Below are positions 63,811-64,000 of a stretch of DNA of 64,000 bases, one piece after another. This stretch comes from Diphasiastrum complanatum (taxonomy: Eukaryota; Streptophyta; Lycopodiopsida; Lycopodiales; Lycopodiaceae): assembly GCA_029204225.1 (NCBI GenBank), contig CM055092.1, positions 86,728,537 through 86,792,536 of the forward strand. Reading direction: 5' to 3'. The position numbers were made by a program, and so were the translations under genes. The notes under the pieces were generated by a model, which searched no databases, had not been told where the DNA came from, and saw only the letters and a program-made list of their open reading frames with translations. Each line of letters starts with the position of its first letter. Positions within the stretch are counted from its first letter, which is position 1.

Positions 63811-64000
63811 CAACTTTTAGTCTTGTCTTTCACGAACAATTCGCGACTAATTATCAGTCGAGCACAGTCTAGCTCTTCGCGAATCATTCGCGACAGATAA
63901 TTTGTCTTGCAGTTCACGACAAATTATTCATCCATTTAAATGTTTGGCTACGTAATCTAGAATGACTGTGATTTCTATCACTAAAGTTATGCCCATTCTG
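63811..64000. repeat. CGCGAA-rich LTR-like sequence
   Basis: TTCGCGAC, CTTCGCGAATCATTCGCGAC and CACGACAAATT words resemble the U3 of the LTR at 13190-13640. The end of the window (GTGATTTCTATCACTA, 63970-63985, with GGCTACGTAATC before it) is an inverted match to 9700-9785. It is probably part of a family B-type LTR that continues beyond the window. Confidence 0.5.

Overview
This window is nuclear DNA of a land plant, almost entirely repetitive and decayed. The evidence is the dominance of Ty1/Copia LTR retrotransposons, a plant-type hAT transposase with GT-AG introns, very long CT/GA and TG/CA microsatellites, TTTAGGG-like degenerate tracts, and remnants of an Aha1 (Hsp90 co-chaperone) gene and of a histone H3-fold gene. 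A seed-free plant such as a fern or lycophyte is my guess; nothing in the sequence proves it. I see no intact host gene, no rRNA, no convincing tRNA and no CRISPR array.

Layout. 1-4.0 kb: a minus-strand Copia element (family A) in pieces, its leader, and a separate integrase scrap. 4.2-5.7 kb: a plus-strand gene remnant with a histone H3 fold carrying one in-frame stop, a basic/acidic reading frame, and an exon containing a duplicated 47-bp block. 6.1-7.6 kb and 10.4-10.9 kb: two oppositely oriented copies of parts of an unrecognised gene, separated by Copia debris (7.9-9.5 kb). 11.5-14.8 kb: Copia family B with nearly intact reverse transcriptase/RNase H, an LTR, a multiplied primer-binding site and the gag of the next unit. 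14.8-16.0 kb: a Ty3/Gypsy remnant. 16.4-18.0 kb: a decayed cysteine-rich, transposase-like gene (minus). 18.4-19.7 kb: microsatellites and a 400-bp tandem repeat. 20.2-22.3 kb: a minus Copia with one delimited LTR. 23.8-25.3 kb: Aha1 pieces in scrambled order. 26.7-28.8 kb: telomere-like G-rich tracts around a 570-bp CT array and a 360-bp tandem repeat. 29.2-31.35 kb: hAT transposase remnant. 31.6-32.05 kb: CT/CA arrays. 33.5-36.6 kb: a satellite-like array built on GTACCA.

37.0-53.9 kb is a nested scrapyard of Copia fragments on both strands (families E, F, G, H, I, J, K and three copies of an LTR region called C). A 1153-bp solo LTR (53945-55097), with a target-site duplication, interrupts the integrase of family K. 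56.3-58.4 kb holds more Copia scraps, including a second family A gag and leader. 58429-62399 is the best element of the window: a Copia-type element with two LTRs, a perfect 5-bp target-site duplication (TGTGA), one open gag-protease frame, and a large deletion of integrase and reverse transcriptase. It looks like a non-autonomous, gag-carrying derivative.

The genes do not form a pathway. The working logic is retrotransposition (gag, protease, integrase, reverse transcriptase, RNase H between LTRs), followed by decay, nesting, LTR-LTR recombination and capture of host gene pieces. Points I would look at first: primer-binding sites present in two to four tandem copies in three Copia leaders; the bounded gag-only Copia element; the permuted Aha1 pseudogene; the H3-fold remnant; the inverted pair of unknown gene fragments; and the GTACCA higher-order repeat.
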